Translations under genes and position numbers: made by a program
In this document: piece by piece, positions 45,575 to 54,510 of the stretch
How positions within the stretch are numbered: the stretch's first letter is position 1
Layout: the number at the start of each line of letters is the position of its first letter
NCBI RefSeq assembly: GCF_014773485.1
Contig: NZ_JACXBP010000003.1
Coordinates: forward strand, 372,001 to 436,000
Length of the DNA stretch: 64,000 bases
Source: Erwinia aphidicola
GTDB taxonomy: Bacteria; Pseudomonadota; Gammaproteobacteria; Enterobacterales; Enterobacteriaceae
Direction: 5' to 3'
The notes under the pieces: generated by a model
What the model was told of the DNA's origin: nothing
What the model saw: only the letters and a program-made list of their open reading frames with translations
Database searches by the model: none

Positions 45575-46816
45575 TTACAAATTCATTCCCATCGATACCA
45601 GCAGATACCCATTCAGCACCACCACAACCGCGACGATCAGGCGGCCAACGTTCTGCATCAGGCGCGAGTTCACCATATCCCCCATCAGCTCACGGTTGCC
45701 GGTAAAGGCCAGCAGAGGCACCAGCGCCAGCGCAATACCGAAGCTGAGCAGTACCTGGCTCATCACCAGTATCCGCGTGGGTTCCCAGCCTGCCATAATC
45801 ACAATAAAGGAGGGCAGCATGGTGATCACGCGGCGCACCAGCAGCGGAATATGGAAGTGGATAAAGCCCTGCATCACCACCTGCCCGGCCATGGTGCCGA
45901 CCACGGTAGAGGACAATCCTGCTGCCAGCAGGCTAAGGCCAAACACCAGCGCGGCGGCTTTACCTAACAGCGGGTCCAGCGTCAGATACGCCTGGTCGAG
46001 ATCGGCAATCCCGCTGTGGCCGCTAAAGTGGAATGCGGCAGCCGCCGTGGCCATCATCGCCAGATTCACAAAGCCGGCGATAGTCATGGCAATCGCCACA
46101 TCCAGCTTGGTTGAAGTGTAGCGCTGCTCCCGCGTACCGCCATCGCTGCTGTTCTGCGTCAGCGAGGAGTGCAGGTAGATGACGTGCGGCATAATGGTCG
46201 CGCCAAGCACCCCCGCCGCCAGCAGCACGGCATCTGCGGTTGGCAGTGATGGCACCGCCATACCCTGCAGCAGGTCGACCACCTTCGGCTGCGAGAAAAA
46301 CAGCTCAATCACATAGGCCGCCGCGACAAACAGCAGCAGGCCACCGATCACCAACTCCAGCGGCTTTGAACCACGGCTTTGCAGCATCAGGATCAGAAAC
46401 GTTGCCACACCGGTGAGCATCGCCCCCTGCAACAGGCTGACGCCAAACACCAGCTTGAAGCCTATCGCCGCGCCGATAAACTCGGCGAGGTCGGTTGCCA
46501 TGGCGATAATTTCCGCCTGCACCCAGTAAAACCACACCGCCGGGCGCGGAAAACGATCGCGGATATGCTCGGCCAGATTTTTGCCTGTAGCGATACCCAG
46601 CTTGGCAGACATCAGCTGGATCACCATCGCCATGATGTTGGCCCAGACAACGACCCACAGCAGGGTGTAACCGTAAGAGGCACCTGCCTGGATATTGGTG
46701 GCGAAGTTGCCGGGGTCGATATAGCCAATCGCCGCAATAAAGGCTGGCCCCATCAAGGCAAATTTGATTTTACGACTACTGCGGACGTTCTGCTCCGCAG
46801 TGCGGCTTTCCGACAT
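45575..46816 (-). CDS. mntH: Mn2+/H+ symporter MntH (NRAMP)
   Basis: 413 residues from ATG 46816, with AGGGG 8 nt before; an upstream ATG (46855) is less likely and not shared with E. coli. NRAMP signature [16 protein letters not shown] (metal-ligand Asp-Pro-Gly-Asn) in TM1 and [11 protein letters not shown] (ligand Met/His) in TM6; 11 membrane segments. It imports manganese, important under oxidative stress. Upstream are Fur and MntR boxes. Confidence 0.97.
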   Translation of the reverse strand: MSESRTAEQNVRSSRKIKFALMGPAFIAAIGYIDPGNFATNIQAGASYGYTLLWVVVWANIMAMVIQLMSAKLGIATGKNLAEHIRDRFPRPAVWFYWVQAEIIAMATDLAEFIGAAIGFKLVFGVSLLQGAMLTGVATFLILMLQSRGSKPLELVIGGLLLFVAAAYVIELFFSQPKVVDLLQGMAVPSLPTADAVLLAAGVLGATIMPHVIYLHSSLTQNSSDGGTREQRYTSTKLDVAIAMTIAGFVNLAMMATAAAAFHFSGHSGIADLDQAYLTLDPLLGKAAALVFGLSLLAAGLSSTVVGTMAGQVVMQGFIHFHIPLLVRRVITMLPSFIVIMAGWEPTRILVMSQVLLSFGIALALVPLLAFTGNRELMGDMVNSRLMQNVGRLIVAVVVVLNGYLLVSMGMNL

Positions 46817-46864
46817 AGCTGTTACCCCTGCTGCTAAACACCTGACAATTATCATGCCTTTAAG

Positions 46865-46879
46865 TGATAATGATTATCA
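46865..46879 (-). promoter_or_regulatory. Fur box upstream of mntH
   Basis: TGATAAT-G-ATTATCA, a perfect 7-1-7 inverted repeat, the core of the Fur consensus. It lies about 50 nt upstream of the mntH start codon. Confidence 0.75.
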
Positions 46880-46912
46880 AGTGCATTTAAAGTGGTTATC
46901 TTTATCGCTGTG

Positions 46913-46945
46913 ATAGCCAGCGCTATGAGTTATAGCAATGGCTAT
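46913..46945 (-). promoter_or_regulatory. Two tandem MntR boxes upstream of mntH
   Basis: ATAGC-CAGC-GCTAT (46913-46926) and ATAGC-AATG-GCTAT (46932-46945), centred 19 bp apart. They fit the core of the enterobacterial MntR operator (ATAGC-N4-GCTAT). E. coli mntH has a single box. Confidence 0.75.
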
Positions 46946-47255
46946 ACTTTTAGATAAAGTACGGCAACGCCAAAAAATGAGCAACCTTTTTCACTGTAGG
47001 GTATCTGGCATTCACTTACCACTTGTGCGGTGATTTTTTCATCGCAATTCAGCCAGGATTGTTTTAATAAAGAGGTCGGTAAGCGCAACTTTACGCGTAA
47101 GCTGTTAAAAAAGAGTGAAAACCTGTGACGCCTCAAGCTTTTCTGTAATCTGCTGCAATAGGGAATTGTTATATTGAGGCATAGATCTCGTTTTTCCGGT
47201 TCCTGTTACATAGAATGTGCAACGAAATATAACAGCCCTCAAATTTGGAGCAAAT

Positions 47256-48440
47256 ATGTCCCGCATTCTTCACTTTGCTTTGGCACTGGTGGTGGTGACT
47301 CTGCTGGCCTTGTTAGTCAGCCGTGACCGTAAAAACATCCGTGTCCGCTTTGTCATACAGCTATTGGTGATTGAAGTCGCCCTCGCCTGGTTCTTCCTGA
47401 ACTCGGAAGTGGGTCTCGGCTTCGTCCAGGGGTTCTCAAATCTGTTCGAAAAATTACTGAAGTACGCGGCGGAAGGGACCAACTTCGTCTTTGGTAATAT
47501 GAGCGATAAAGGTCTGGCCTTCTTCTGGCTTAATGTGCTGTGCCCTATCGTCTTTATCTCTGCGCTGATCGGCATCCTGCAGCACTTCCGCATTTTGCCC
47601 ATCGTCATCCGTGCCATCGGTACCGTGCTGTCAAAAATCAACGGCATGGGCAAACTGGAGTCTTTCAACGCCGTCAGTTCTCTGATTTTGGGACAGTCAG
47701 AAAACTTTATTGCGTATAAAGATATCCTTGGAAAAATGTCCGAACGCCGCATGTACACCATGGCAGCGACCGCGATGTCGACCGTTTCAATGTCGATTGT
47801 CGGCGCCTACATGACCATGCTGCAGCCAAAGTATGTGGTCGCCGCGCTGGTACTCAACATGTTCAGCACCTTTATCGTGCTGTCATTGATCAACCCGTAC
47901 CGCGTTGATAGCGAAGAAGACCTCAAGCTGGGGAATACCCATCAGGGACAGAGCTTCTTCGAGATGCTGGGCGAATATATCCTCGCCGGTTTCAAAGTGG
48001 CAGTGATCGTGGCAGCGATGCTGATTGGCTTTATCGCCCTGATCTCCGGGATTAACGCGCTGTTCGACTTTATTTTCGGTATCAGCTTCCAGGGCATTCT
48101 TGGCTATGTCTTCTTCCCGTTCGCGTGGGTGATGGGCGTGCCGGCTCATGAAGCGCTGCAGGTCGGCAGCATCATGGCGACCAAACTGGTATCAAACGAG
48201 TTTGTGGCAATGATGGATCTGCAAAAAATCGCCGGTACGCTGTCACCGCGTGGTGAAGGCATCCTGTCGGTGTTCCTGGTATCGTTTGCTAACTTCTCCT
48301 CGATCGGTATCGTGGCGGGTGCCATCAAAGGCCTGCATGAAGAGCAGGGCAACGTGGTTTCCCGCTTTGGCCTGAAGCTGCTGTACGGCTCAACGCTGGT
48401 CAGCGTGCTGTCAGCCTCGATTACGGGTCTGGTGCTGTAA
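47256..48440 (+). CDS. nupC: Nucleoside permease NupC
   Basis: 394 residues from ATG 47256 (TTGGAG upstream), aligned with E. coli NupC (400 residues). CNT-family motifs: [68 protein letters not shown]. It takes up pyrimidine nucleosides and adenosine with H+. A -10 TATATT (47170-47175) without a good -35, and a TGTGA half site at 47124, allow for CRP activation. Confidence 0.95.
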   Translation: MSRILHFALALVVVTLLALLVSRDRKNIRVRFVIQLLVIEVALAWFFLNSEVGLGFVQGFSNLFEKLLKYAAEGTNFVFGNMSDKGLAFFWLNVLCPIVFISALIGILQHFRILPIVIRAIGTVLSKINGMGKLESFNAVSSLILGQSENFIAYKDILGKMSERRMYTMAATAMSTVSMSIVGAYMTMLQPKYVVAALVLNMFSTFIVLSLINPYRVDSEEDLKLGNTHQGQSFFEMLGEYILAGFKVAVIVAAMLIGFIALISGINALFDFIFGISFQGILGYVFFPFAWVMGVPAHEALQVGSIMATKLVSNEFVAMMDLQKIAGTLSPRGEGILSVFLVSFANFSSIGIVAGAIKGLHEEQGNVVSRFGLKLLYGSTLVSVLSASITGLVL

Positions 48441-48449
48441 TAGGTTTGC

Positions 48450-48475
48450 GGGCTGACCGAAAAAAAGGTCAGCCC
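48450..48475. repeat. Dispersed hairpin element after nupC
   Basis: GGGCTGACC, loop GAAAAAAA, GGTCAGCCC. Almost the same as 60273-60299. Could also terminate nupC. Confidence 0.6.
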
Positions 48476-48496
48476 TGTGCCAAATCCCCCTTAGAT

Positions 48497-49801
48497 TCAC
48501 AACGGTACCGCCAGGTGCTCGCGCAGCGTTTTCCCCTGATACTCCTTTCTAAAGGCCCCGCGCCGCTGTAACTCCGGCACCACGTAATCGGCAAAATCAT
48601 TCAGTGACGCAGGCATATCGGCCGGCATCAGCACAAATCCATCGCAGGCCCTCTCCTCTACCCAGCGAATCATCTCGTCAGCTATCGAGCGTGGTGTGCC
48701 CACCAGCAGCGGGAATGAGGCACTGGCGGCGTAGGTTTTCGCCACCTGCGCCAGCGTCTTCCCTTCCTGCCGCGCCTGCCTGATCACATATTCAAAGCGC
48801 CCTTTGCTGCCGCTGATCTGCGCAAAGATATCCGGGAACAGCTCATCAGGGTCATGCTGTGACAGATCGTAATTCATGCTGGCCGACATAAAGCTCAGGC
48901 CCGCCAGCGGGTTAACCAGTTCGTCCAGCTCACGGCGTTTCTCTTCAGCCGCCCGCTGCGTGGCGGCCACCACTGGCATAATTCCCGGCAGCACTTTGCA
49001 GGCGGCGGGCGGGCGACCGTGCAGGGCCATCTGCTGTTTGAACTGCTGATAGAACAGCTGCGCGCGCGCCAGCTCGGGCTGCACGGTAAAGATCACCTCC
49101 GCCAGCCGGGTCGCCACCTGCTGGAAATCCGCCGAGACGCCCGCAAGGATCTGCACCGGCCTGCCCTGCGGCGGCTGGCTGACCGTCAGCGGACCTTTGA
49201 TTTGAAAATGTTCGCCGTGGAAATGGCTGTAGCTGACCTTGCTGGCATCGACATACACGCCGCTGGCTTTATCGGCCACGCGCGCGCCGGGTTGCCAGCT
49301 CGCCATCAGCAGCTGCACCGCGTCGATAAACTCGGCCGCGCGCTGATAACGTTCGCCGTGCGGGGGCAGCTGCTGGCGGCTGAAGTTGTGCGCTTCGCCG
49401 TCGTTAGTCGACGTCACCGCATTCCAGGCGGCGCGCCCGTGGCTGAAGTGATCGAGGGTCGCCAGCGTGCGCGCCGCGTGAAACGGTTCGCCATAGGTGG
49501 TCGACAGCGTGCCCCCCAGCCCGATGCGGCGGGTGAACAGGCTGAGCGCGGTCAGCAGCGCCATCGGTTCCGGGCGCGCATAGCCGGGACGATACTGCAC
49601 GGTAGTGGCGATGTCCGCACCGTAGATATCATCGATCGACAGCTTATCGGCAATAAAGGCGAAGTCGAATTTTGCTGCCTCGGCCTTCTGCACCAGCTTC
49701 AGCCAGGTTTCCAGCTGCATCGGGTCCGGGTTTTCGGCGTCAGGATGGCGCCAGCCGCCCGCATGCAGCCCGGTGTCGCTCAGGTAGAGTGCCAGGTGCA
49801 T
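48497..49801 (-). CDS. FMN-dependent monooxygenase, NtaA/SnaA/DszA type
   Basis: 434 residues, bacterial-luciferase-like (LLM) fold. Family marks: FIADKLSIDDIYG near residue 50, TTYGEPFHAARTLATLDHFS, GRAAWNAVTSTNDGEAHNF, VQILAGVSADFQQVATR and LVGTPRSIADEMIRW. These enzymes use FMNH2 and O2 to cleave C-S or C-N bonds; neighbours suggest an organosulfur substrate. Two nt after the binding protein gene, so the two are one operon reading away from the LysR gene. A reductase partner is not encoded nearby. Confidence 0.9.
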   Translation of the reverse strand: MHLALYLSDTGLHAGGWRHPDAENPDPMQLETWLKLVQKAEAAKFDFAFIADKLSIDDIYGADIATTVQYRPGYARPEPMALLTALSLFTRRIGLGGTLSTTYGEPFHAARTLATLDHFSHGRAAWNAVTSTNDGEAHNFSRQQLPPHGERYQRAAEFIDAVQLLMASWQPGARVADKASGVYVDASKVSYSHFHGEHFQIKGPLTVSQPPQGRPVQILAGVSADFQQVATRLAEVIFTVQPELARAQLFYQQFKQQMALHGRPPAACKVLPGIMPVVAATQRAAEEKRRELDELVNPLAGLSFMSASMNYDLSQHDPDELFPDIFAQISGSKGRFEYVIRQARQEGKTLAQVAKTYAASASFPLLVGTPRSIADEMIRWVEERACDGFVLMPADMPASLNDFADYVVPELQRRGAFRKEYQGKTLREHLAVPL

Positions 49802-49803
49802 AA

Positions 49804-50721
49804 CTATTTCCCCGCCGATAAGGAGAGATCGATAAACGATTCGGCCTTGAGCGGTTTCGGGATCAGGCCATTTTTCGCGTAGAAATCAGCGGTATTTTGC
49901 TGGATAGCCAGCACCTGCGCCTTATCGCTGACCACCGTGTTGATCTCACGCTTCACCTTTTGCAGCGCGACTTCCTGCGGGATGCGCAGCAGCTTAGCAA
50001 TTGACGCGGCGTACTCCTGCGGATGCTGTGCCCCCCAGGCCCGTGCGCGCGTCAGCCGCTGGCTGAAGTCCGACAGCTCGCTGCGCCTGGCGGCAATCGC
50101 GCTGTTGCTGGCGACCAGGTAGTTGAGCGCCGGGTAATCTTTGCCGTCAGCAATAATCTGCGCGCCGGACTGCTGGGTGGCGAACGAGACGTAAGGCTCC
50201 CAGGTGGAAACCGCATCCACCCCGCCCTGATCCAGCACCAGCGTGGCCTCTGCCGGGGTCGTGAACACAAAATTGACCGCTTTGACCGCGACGCCAGCGC
50301 GTTCCAGTACCTGCAGCGCCAGATTATGGCCCGACGAACCTTTGACGGTGGCAATGCGCTTGCCCGCCAGCTGCTGTGGCGTGGTGATAGCACTGCCCTT
50401 TTTGACGATAATCGCGTTACCCGCATACTGAGTGGCAAGAATGCCTTTGGCATCCAGGCCGGCGGCCACGGCAAAAGTGAGCGGTGCATCGCCGACCGAA
50501 CCGGCATCAATCGAGCCGGCGCGCATCGCTTCCAGCAGCGGAGCGGCATTGGCAAATTCGTGCCAGTCGAGCGTATACGGCAGATTGTTCAGCTCGCCAG
50601 CGGCTTCAAGGATGGCACGGGCATTGCCGCGCTGATCGCCGACCGACAGCGTGGCGGCAAAGCTGGTGGAGCTGACGGCGGCCAGCAGCAGGGAAACAGG
50701 AAGCAGATAGCGTGATTTCAT
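49804..50721 (-). CDS. ABC-type substrate-binding protein, SsuA-like
   Basis: 305 residues from ATG 50721. Signal peptide about 1-22 (cut after SFA). NMT1/SsuA fold: NLPYTLDWHEFANAAPLLEA, GSIDAGSVGDAPLTFAVAAG, KRIATVKGSSGHNLALQVLE, VDAVSTWEPYVSFA. SsuA-like proteins deliver sulfonates to SsuBC. No permease or ATPase gene follows. About 150 nt separate it from the divergent LysR gene. Confidence 0.93.
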   Translation of the reverse strand: MKSRYLLPVSLLLAAVSSTSFAATLSVGDQRGNARAILEAAGELNNLPYTLDWHEFANAAPLLEAMRAGSIDAGSVGDAPLTFAVAAGLDAKGILATQYAGNAIIVKKGSAITTPQQLAGKRIATVKGSSGHNLALQVLERAGVAVKAVNFVFTTPAEATLVLDQGGVDAVSTWEPYVSFATQQSGAQIIADGKDYPALNYLVASNSAIAARRSELSDFSQRLTRARAWGAQHPQEYAASIAKLLRIPQEVALQKVKREINTVVSDKAQVLAIQQNTADFYAKNGLIPKPLKAESFIDLSLSAGK

Positions 50722-50870
50722 CGGGTGTCTCAGCAAGAGGAAAAAACTGAGACTAGCACCGCGCTGTTTATAATCTGAACGCATTTTATCGGCAATAAAT
50801 ATGCATAATGAGCATATTAAATTCCGCAACGGGCCATTATGCTGACGTTTTTTACTGCTGGAAAACTGCG

Positions 50871-51770
50871 ATGAAACTGGAAGATCTTCACGCCTTTGTC
50901 ACCCTTGTGCAGCTGCAGTCCACGCAGCAGACCGCCAGCCGACTCGGGCTGACTCAGCCTGCCGTGACGCGACGGGTGCAAAACTTTGAGGAGGCGCTCG
51001 GCGTGCTGCTGCTGGACCGCCAGACCAAACCGCTGAAACCGACCGCGCTTGGCCTGCTGGTGTATCAGCAGTGCAAGCGCATCGCCGCTGAAGTAGAGGC
51101 CCTGACGCAGCTGGTCTCTGGTGATGCCGCCCCGCAGGGCGTGCTGCGCTTTGGCCTGCCGCACAGTCTGACCGATGATAGCCTGCTTCCGGTGCTGGCC
51201 GCCGTGCAGCAGCGCTACCCCGATTTACAGCCACGCCTGAGCAGCGGCTGGGGTAATCAGCTACTGCAGCAGCTGGATCAGGCCCAGCTGGATGCCGCCC
51301 TGCTGCTGTTCCCGGCGGGGAAAGTCTTTGCCGGTGGATTGCAGGCGCGCGGTCTGGGCGCCGTGCCGCTGGTGGTGGTGGCCGCCGATGATGGACAGCC
51401 GCTGCCGCGCACGCTGGCGCAGTGCTATGCCCGGGGCTGGATCCTCAATCCGGACGGCTGCGGTTTTCGTGCCACAATTGCCCGCGCGCTGGCGGACCAG
51501 GGGTTGCCGCTTCAGCTGAATATGGAAGTTCAGGGCACCGCGCTGCAGCTGGGGTTAATTGCCGGGGGCAGCGGGCTGGGCATTTTGCCACGCATGCTGC
51601 TGCCGCGTGCCGCAAATCAGCAGCGGGTGCGGGAAGTCCCGCTGCAGGACTTCAGCCCGCAAAGCGAGCTGTGGCTGGTGCATCCGGCGCTCCCGGCCAG
51701 CCACCAGGCCGCCGTCAATCTGTTCGCCACGACGCTGGCGGCTGGATTTGGCCTCAGCGAGCATTGCTGA
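50871..51770 (+). CDS. LysR-family regulator of the sulfur cluster
   Basis: 299 residues from ATG 50871 (GGAAA upstream). The winged helix is at 1-60 (MKLEDLHAFVTLVQLQSTQQ, RLGLTQPAVTRRVQNFEEAL), followed by the effector domain (GVLRFGLPHSLTDDSL, LIAGGSGLGILPRMLL). It lies between the two diverging organosulfur operons and likely controls both. Co-inducer unknown; sulfur limitation signals would fit. Confidence 0.92.
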   Translation: MKLEDLHAFVTLVQLQSTQQTASRLGLTQPAVTRRVQNFEEALGVLLLDRQTKPLKPTALGLLVYQQCKRIAAEVEALTQLVSGDAAPQGVLRFGLPHSLTDDSLLPVLAAVQQRYPDLQPRLSSGWGNQLLQQLDQAQLDAALLLFPAGKVFAGGLQARGLGAVPLVVVAADDGQPLPRTLAQCYARGWILNPDGCGFRATIARALADQGLPLQLNMEVQGTALQLGLIAGGSGLGILPRMLLPRAANQQRVREVPLQDFSPQSELWLVHPALPASHQAAVNLFATTLAAGFGLSEHC

Positions 51771-51876
51771 TTTTTATATTAACAACGAAGAATTATGAAT
51801 TTCACACATAGTGTTTTCAGCTTTAGGGTTGGCTCTCACCCCGCCAGTGCGCGGCGTTCACCACGGAGAGCACAGC

Positions 51877-52959
51877 ATGAGCATTCAGTTCCTCGGTATG
51901 ATTGGCCACCGCCTGGCCTCGGAAACCCTTAGCGCCAGCGGCCCGGTGTTTAACAAACAGTACATTGCCGACTTCGCCCGCGCCCACGAAGACGCGGGGT
52001 TTGACCGCATTCTGATCGGCTACTGGTCCGATCAACCGGACGGTTTTCTGGTCACCGCCCATGCGGCGGCCAGTACCTCAACGCTGAAGTTTTTACTGGC
52101 GCATCGTCCCGGCTTCGTCTCGCCAACGCTGGCGGCGCGCAAGCTGGCGACGCTTGACCAGTTAACCGACGGCCGCCTGGCGGTGCATATCATCAGCGGC
52201 GGCAGCGATGCCGAGCAGCGCCGCGACGGTGACTATCTGAATAAAACCCAGCGCTATGCGCGCACCGACGACTTCCTCAGCGTGCTGAACAGCAGCCTGA
52301 CCTCCGCGCAGCCTTACGATCATCAGGGCGAGTATTATCAGGCGGAGCAGGCATTTTCGGCGGTAAAGCCCGTGCAGGGTAAGCTGCCGATCTATTTTGG
52401 CGGTTCCTCCGACGAAGCGATCGCCGTGGCAGCTCGTCACGCCGATGTGTTTGCGCTCTGGGGAGAGCCGCTGAAAGGCGCAGCGGAAACCGTGCGCACC
52501 GTGCGCGCCGCGGCCGCCCGCCACGGGCGTGAGATCGGTTTTAATATCTCCTTCCGCCCGATTATTGCCGCCACGGAAAAAGAAGCCTGGGAGAAAGCGG
52601 AATATATCCGCGAAGAGGCGCGCAAAAGGCTGCATGAGAGCGGCCACAATTTTGGCTCCACCAAGCCGCAAAGCGTGGGGGCGCAGCGCCTGATGGCCGC
52701 CGCCAGTGAAGGTGAGCGTCTCGACAGCGTGCTGTGGACCGGCATCGCACAGCTGGTCGGCGGCGGCTATAACTCCACCTCCCTGGTCGGCACGCCGGAT
52801 CAGGTGTCTGATGCGCTACTCAAATATTACGATCTCGGCATTGAGAGCGTGCTGATACGCGGCTTCGACCCGCTCAATGACGCGCTGGAGTATGGCCGCG
52901 AGCTGATCCCCCTGACGCGGGAAAAAGTGGCGGCTCGCCGCGTGGCAAGGAGCGCCTGA
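51877..52959 (+). CDS. FMN-dependent alkanesulfonate monooxygenase, SsuD-like
   Basis: 360 residues from ATG 51877 (GGAGAG upstream). LLM fold close to SsuD: ADFARAHEDAGFDRILIGYW, FLLAHRPGFVSPTLAARKLA, DGRLAVHIISGGSDAEQRRD, LPIYFGGSSDEAIAVAARHA and a SsuD-like insertion ending GGGYNSTSLVGTPDQV. It likely cleaves a sulfonate to an aldehyde and sulfite. The 5' region up to 51811 is not coding. Stop overlaps the next start (TGATG). Confidence 0.92.
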   Translation: MSIQFLGMIGHRLASETLSASGPVFNKQYIADFARAHEDAGFDRILIGYWSDQPDGFLVTAHAAASTSTLKFLLAHRPGFVSPTLAARKLATLDQLTDGRLAVHIISGGSDAEQRRDGDYLNKTQRYARTDDFLSVLNSSLTSAQPYDHQGEYYQAEQAFSAVKPVQGKLPIYFGGSSDEAIAVAARHADVFALWGEPLKGAAETVRTVRAAAARHGREIGFNISFRPIIAATEKEAWEKAEYIREEARKRLHESGHNFGSTKPQSVGAQRLMAAASEGERLDSVLWTGIAQLVGGGYNSTSLVGTPDQVSDALLKYYDLGIESVLIRGFDPLNDALEYGRELIPLTREKVAARRVARSA

Positions 52960-53933
52960 TGAGACGTCATGCACTTTACGCCCTGCTGCTGGCGGCGGTG
53001 GCGACCTCGGCACTGGCGGCGGAAAAAGTCACGCTGCGGCTGGGCGATGTCAAAGGCGACCGCTTTATCTCGCTGCGCGCCTTGGGACAGCTCAATAATC
53101 TGCCTTACGAGCTCAAGCTCAGCTCGTTTGATTCCGGTGCGCCGGTGCAGGAAGCGCTCAATGCCGGAGCGCTTGACGTTGGCTTTACCGGCGACCTGCC
53201 GTTTCTGTTCGTCTATGCCGCCGGCGCGCCGGTGAAAGCGGTCGGTGCCTGGCAGAATAACGCCGACAGCATCGCCCTGCTGGCCCGCCCCGGCAGCGGC
53301 ATCCACAGCCTGCAAGATCTGAAAGGTAAGCAGATTGCGGTCAATCGCGGCGGCTGGGGGCACTTTCTGCTGCTTGGCCTGCTGGAGCGTGCCGGACTGA
53401 AACCGCAGGATGTCAGGATGCGCTTCCTTGGGCCGGTGGACGGGCGCGCCGCGCTGGCGACCGGATCGGTTGATGCCTGGGCCACCTGGGAGCCGTATGT
53501 CTCCTCCGCTATCGTGGTCGACCACGCCGTGCTGGTACCGCAGGGCGGCGGCAAGGGCATTCTTTCCGGTTACTCCTATGCGCTGGCGCGTGAAGAGGCG
53601 CTGAAAGAGAGCGGTAAACGCCAGGCTATTAGTGACCTGCTGGCAAGGCTGGCGAAAGCGCAAATCTGGGCACAGCAGCATCCGCAACAGTTTGCGCAGG
53701 CACTGAGTCAATCACTCAACATGCCGGTCAGCATTACCCAGCGCTGGATCGCCTCCGCGCAGATCCGCCCGACCCATTTTAATCCGCAGCTGGCGGCAAC
53801 GCTGCAAAAGTCAGCGGACTTCTTCTATCGCTATAAGGTACTGCCAAAAGCCATCGATGTGCATAACGCCTTCGATTATTCGCTGGCCGACGCGGCCAAC
53901 CGCATCGCCGCCGGGGAGAAACCCCATGAGTAA
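52959..53933 (+). CDS. ABC-type substrate-binding protein, SsuA/TauA-like
   Basis: 324 residues from ATG 52959, with signal peptide cut after ALAA. SsuA-like features: NNLPYELKLSSFDSGAPVQE, GALDVGFTGDLPFLFVYAAG, QIAVNRGGWGHFLLLGLLER, SVDAWATWEPYVSS. It is related to the other binding protein in this cluster but not identical. Coupled to genes on both sides (TGATG upstream, 8-nt overlap downstream). Confidence 0.93.
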   Translation: MRRHALYALLLAAVATSALAAEKVTLRLGDVKGDRFISLRALGQLNNLPYELKLSSFDSGAPVQEALNAGALDVGFTGDLPFLFVYAAGAPVKAVGAWQNNADSIALLARPGSGIHSLQDLKGKQIAVNRGGWGHFLLLGLLERAGLKPQDVRMRFLGPVDGRAALATGSVDAWATWEPYVSSAIVVDHAVLVPQGGGKGILSGYSYALAREEALKESGKRQAISDLLARLAKAQIWAQQHPQQFAQALSQSLNMPVSITQRWIASAQIRPTHFNPQLAATLQKSADFFYRYKVLPKAIDVHNAFDYSLADAANRIAAGEKPHE

Positions 53934-54510
53934 TCCACAACGACTGCGCACCTTTCTCGCCGGGCTGGCGAGCCTGCTCGATGAGAAGCCGCAGCAGCAG
54001 GAGATCCTGCTGCACGGCAGTGCACTGCTTAAAGAGCTGGTGCGCGTTGATGACTGGCTGCCCGATGAGTTCGCCCAGCCCGATCCCGCGCGCTACCAGC
54101 AATACTTGCTGTATGCCGACGCGCAGCAGCGCTTTTCGGTGGTGAGCTTTGTCTGGGGGCCGGGCCAGACCACGCCGGTACACGATCACCGCGTCTGGGG
54201 GCTGATCGGCATGCTGCGCGGTGCCGAAGTTTCGCAAGGCTATCGCCTGACGGAAAGCGGCCTGCAACCCGACGGGCAGGCTGTGCGGCTGGAGCCAGGT
54301 ACGGTTGAGGCGGTGTCGCCGCAGGTGGGCGATATCCACCGCGTCAGCAATGCATGGAGTGACCGCACCTCGGTCAGCATTCACGTCTACGGCGGCAATA
54401 TCGGCGGCGTGCGCCGGGCGGTCTACCTTGATGACGGCAGTGAAAAACCGTTTATTTCCGGCTACAACAACACGCATTTACCAAATATCTGGGATCTCTC
54501 ACATGACTGA
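53926..54510 (+). CDS. Cysteine dioxygenase-like cupin protein
   Basis: 194 residues from ATG 53926, overlapping the previous gene by 8 nt. Cupin iron site TTPVHDHRVWGLIGMLRG (His-x-His) and distal His in GDIHRVSNAWSDRTSVSIHV. Bacterial type I thiol dioxygenases oxidise cysteine or 3-mercaptopropionate to sulfinates. In the operon it may convert a thiol released from an organosulfur compound. Which thiol is unknown. Confidence 0.9.
   Translation: MSNPQRLRTFLAGLASLLDEKPQQQEILLHGSALLKELVRVDDWLPDEFAQPDPARYQQYLLYADAQQRFSVVSFVWGPGQTTPVHDHRVWGLIGMLRGAEVSQGYRLTESGLQPDGQAVRLEPGTVEAVSPQVGDIHRVSNAWSDRTSVSIHVYGGNIGGVRRAVYLDDGSEKPFISGYNNTHLPNIWDLSHD

Noticed and set aside
46942-47136. 64-codon minus-strand frame in the mntH/nupC gap
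   Set aside because: Overlaps the MntR boxes and has no coding features; better explained as regulatory DNA.
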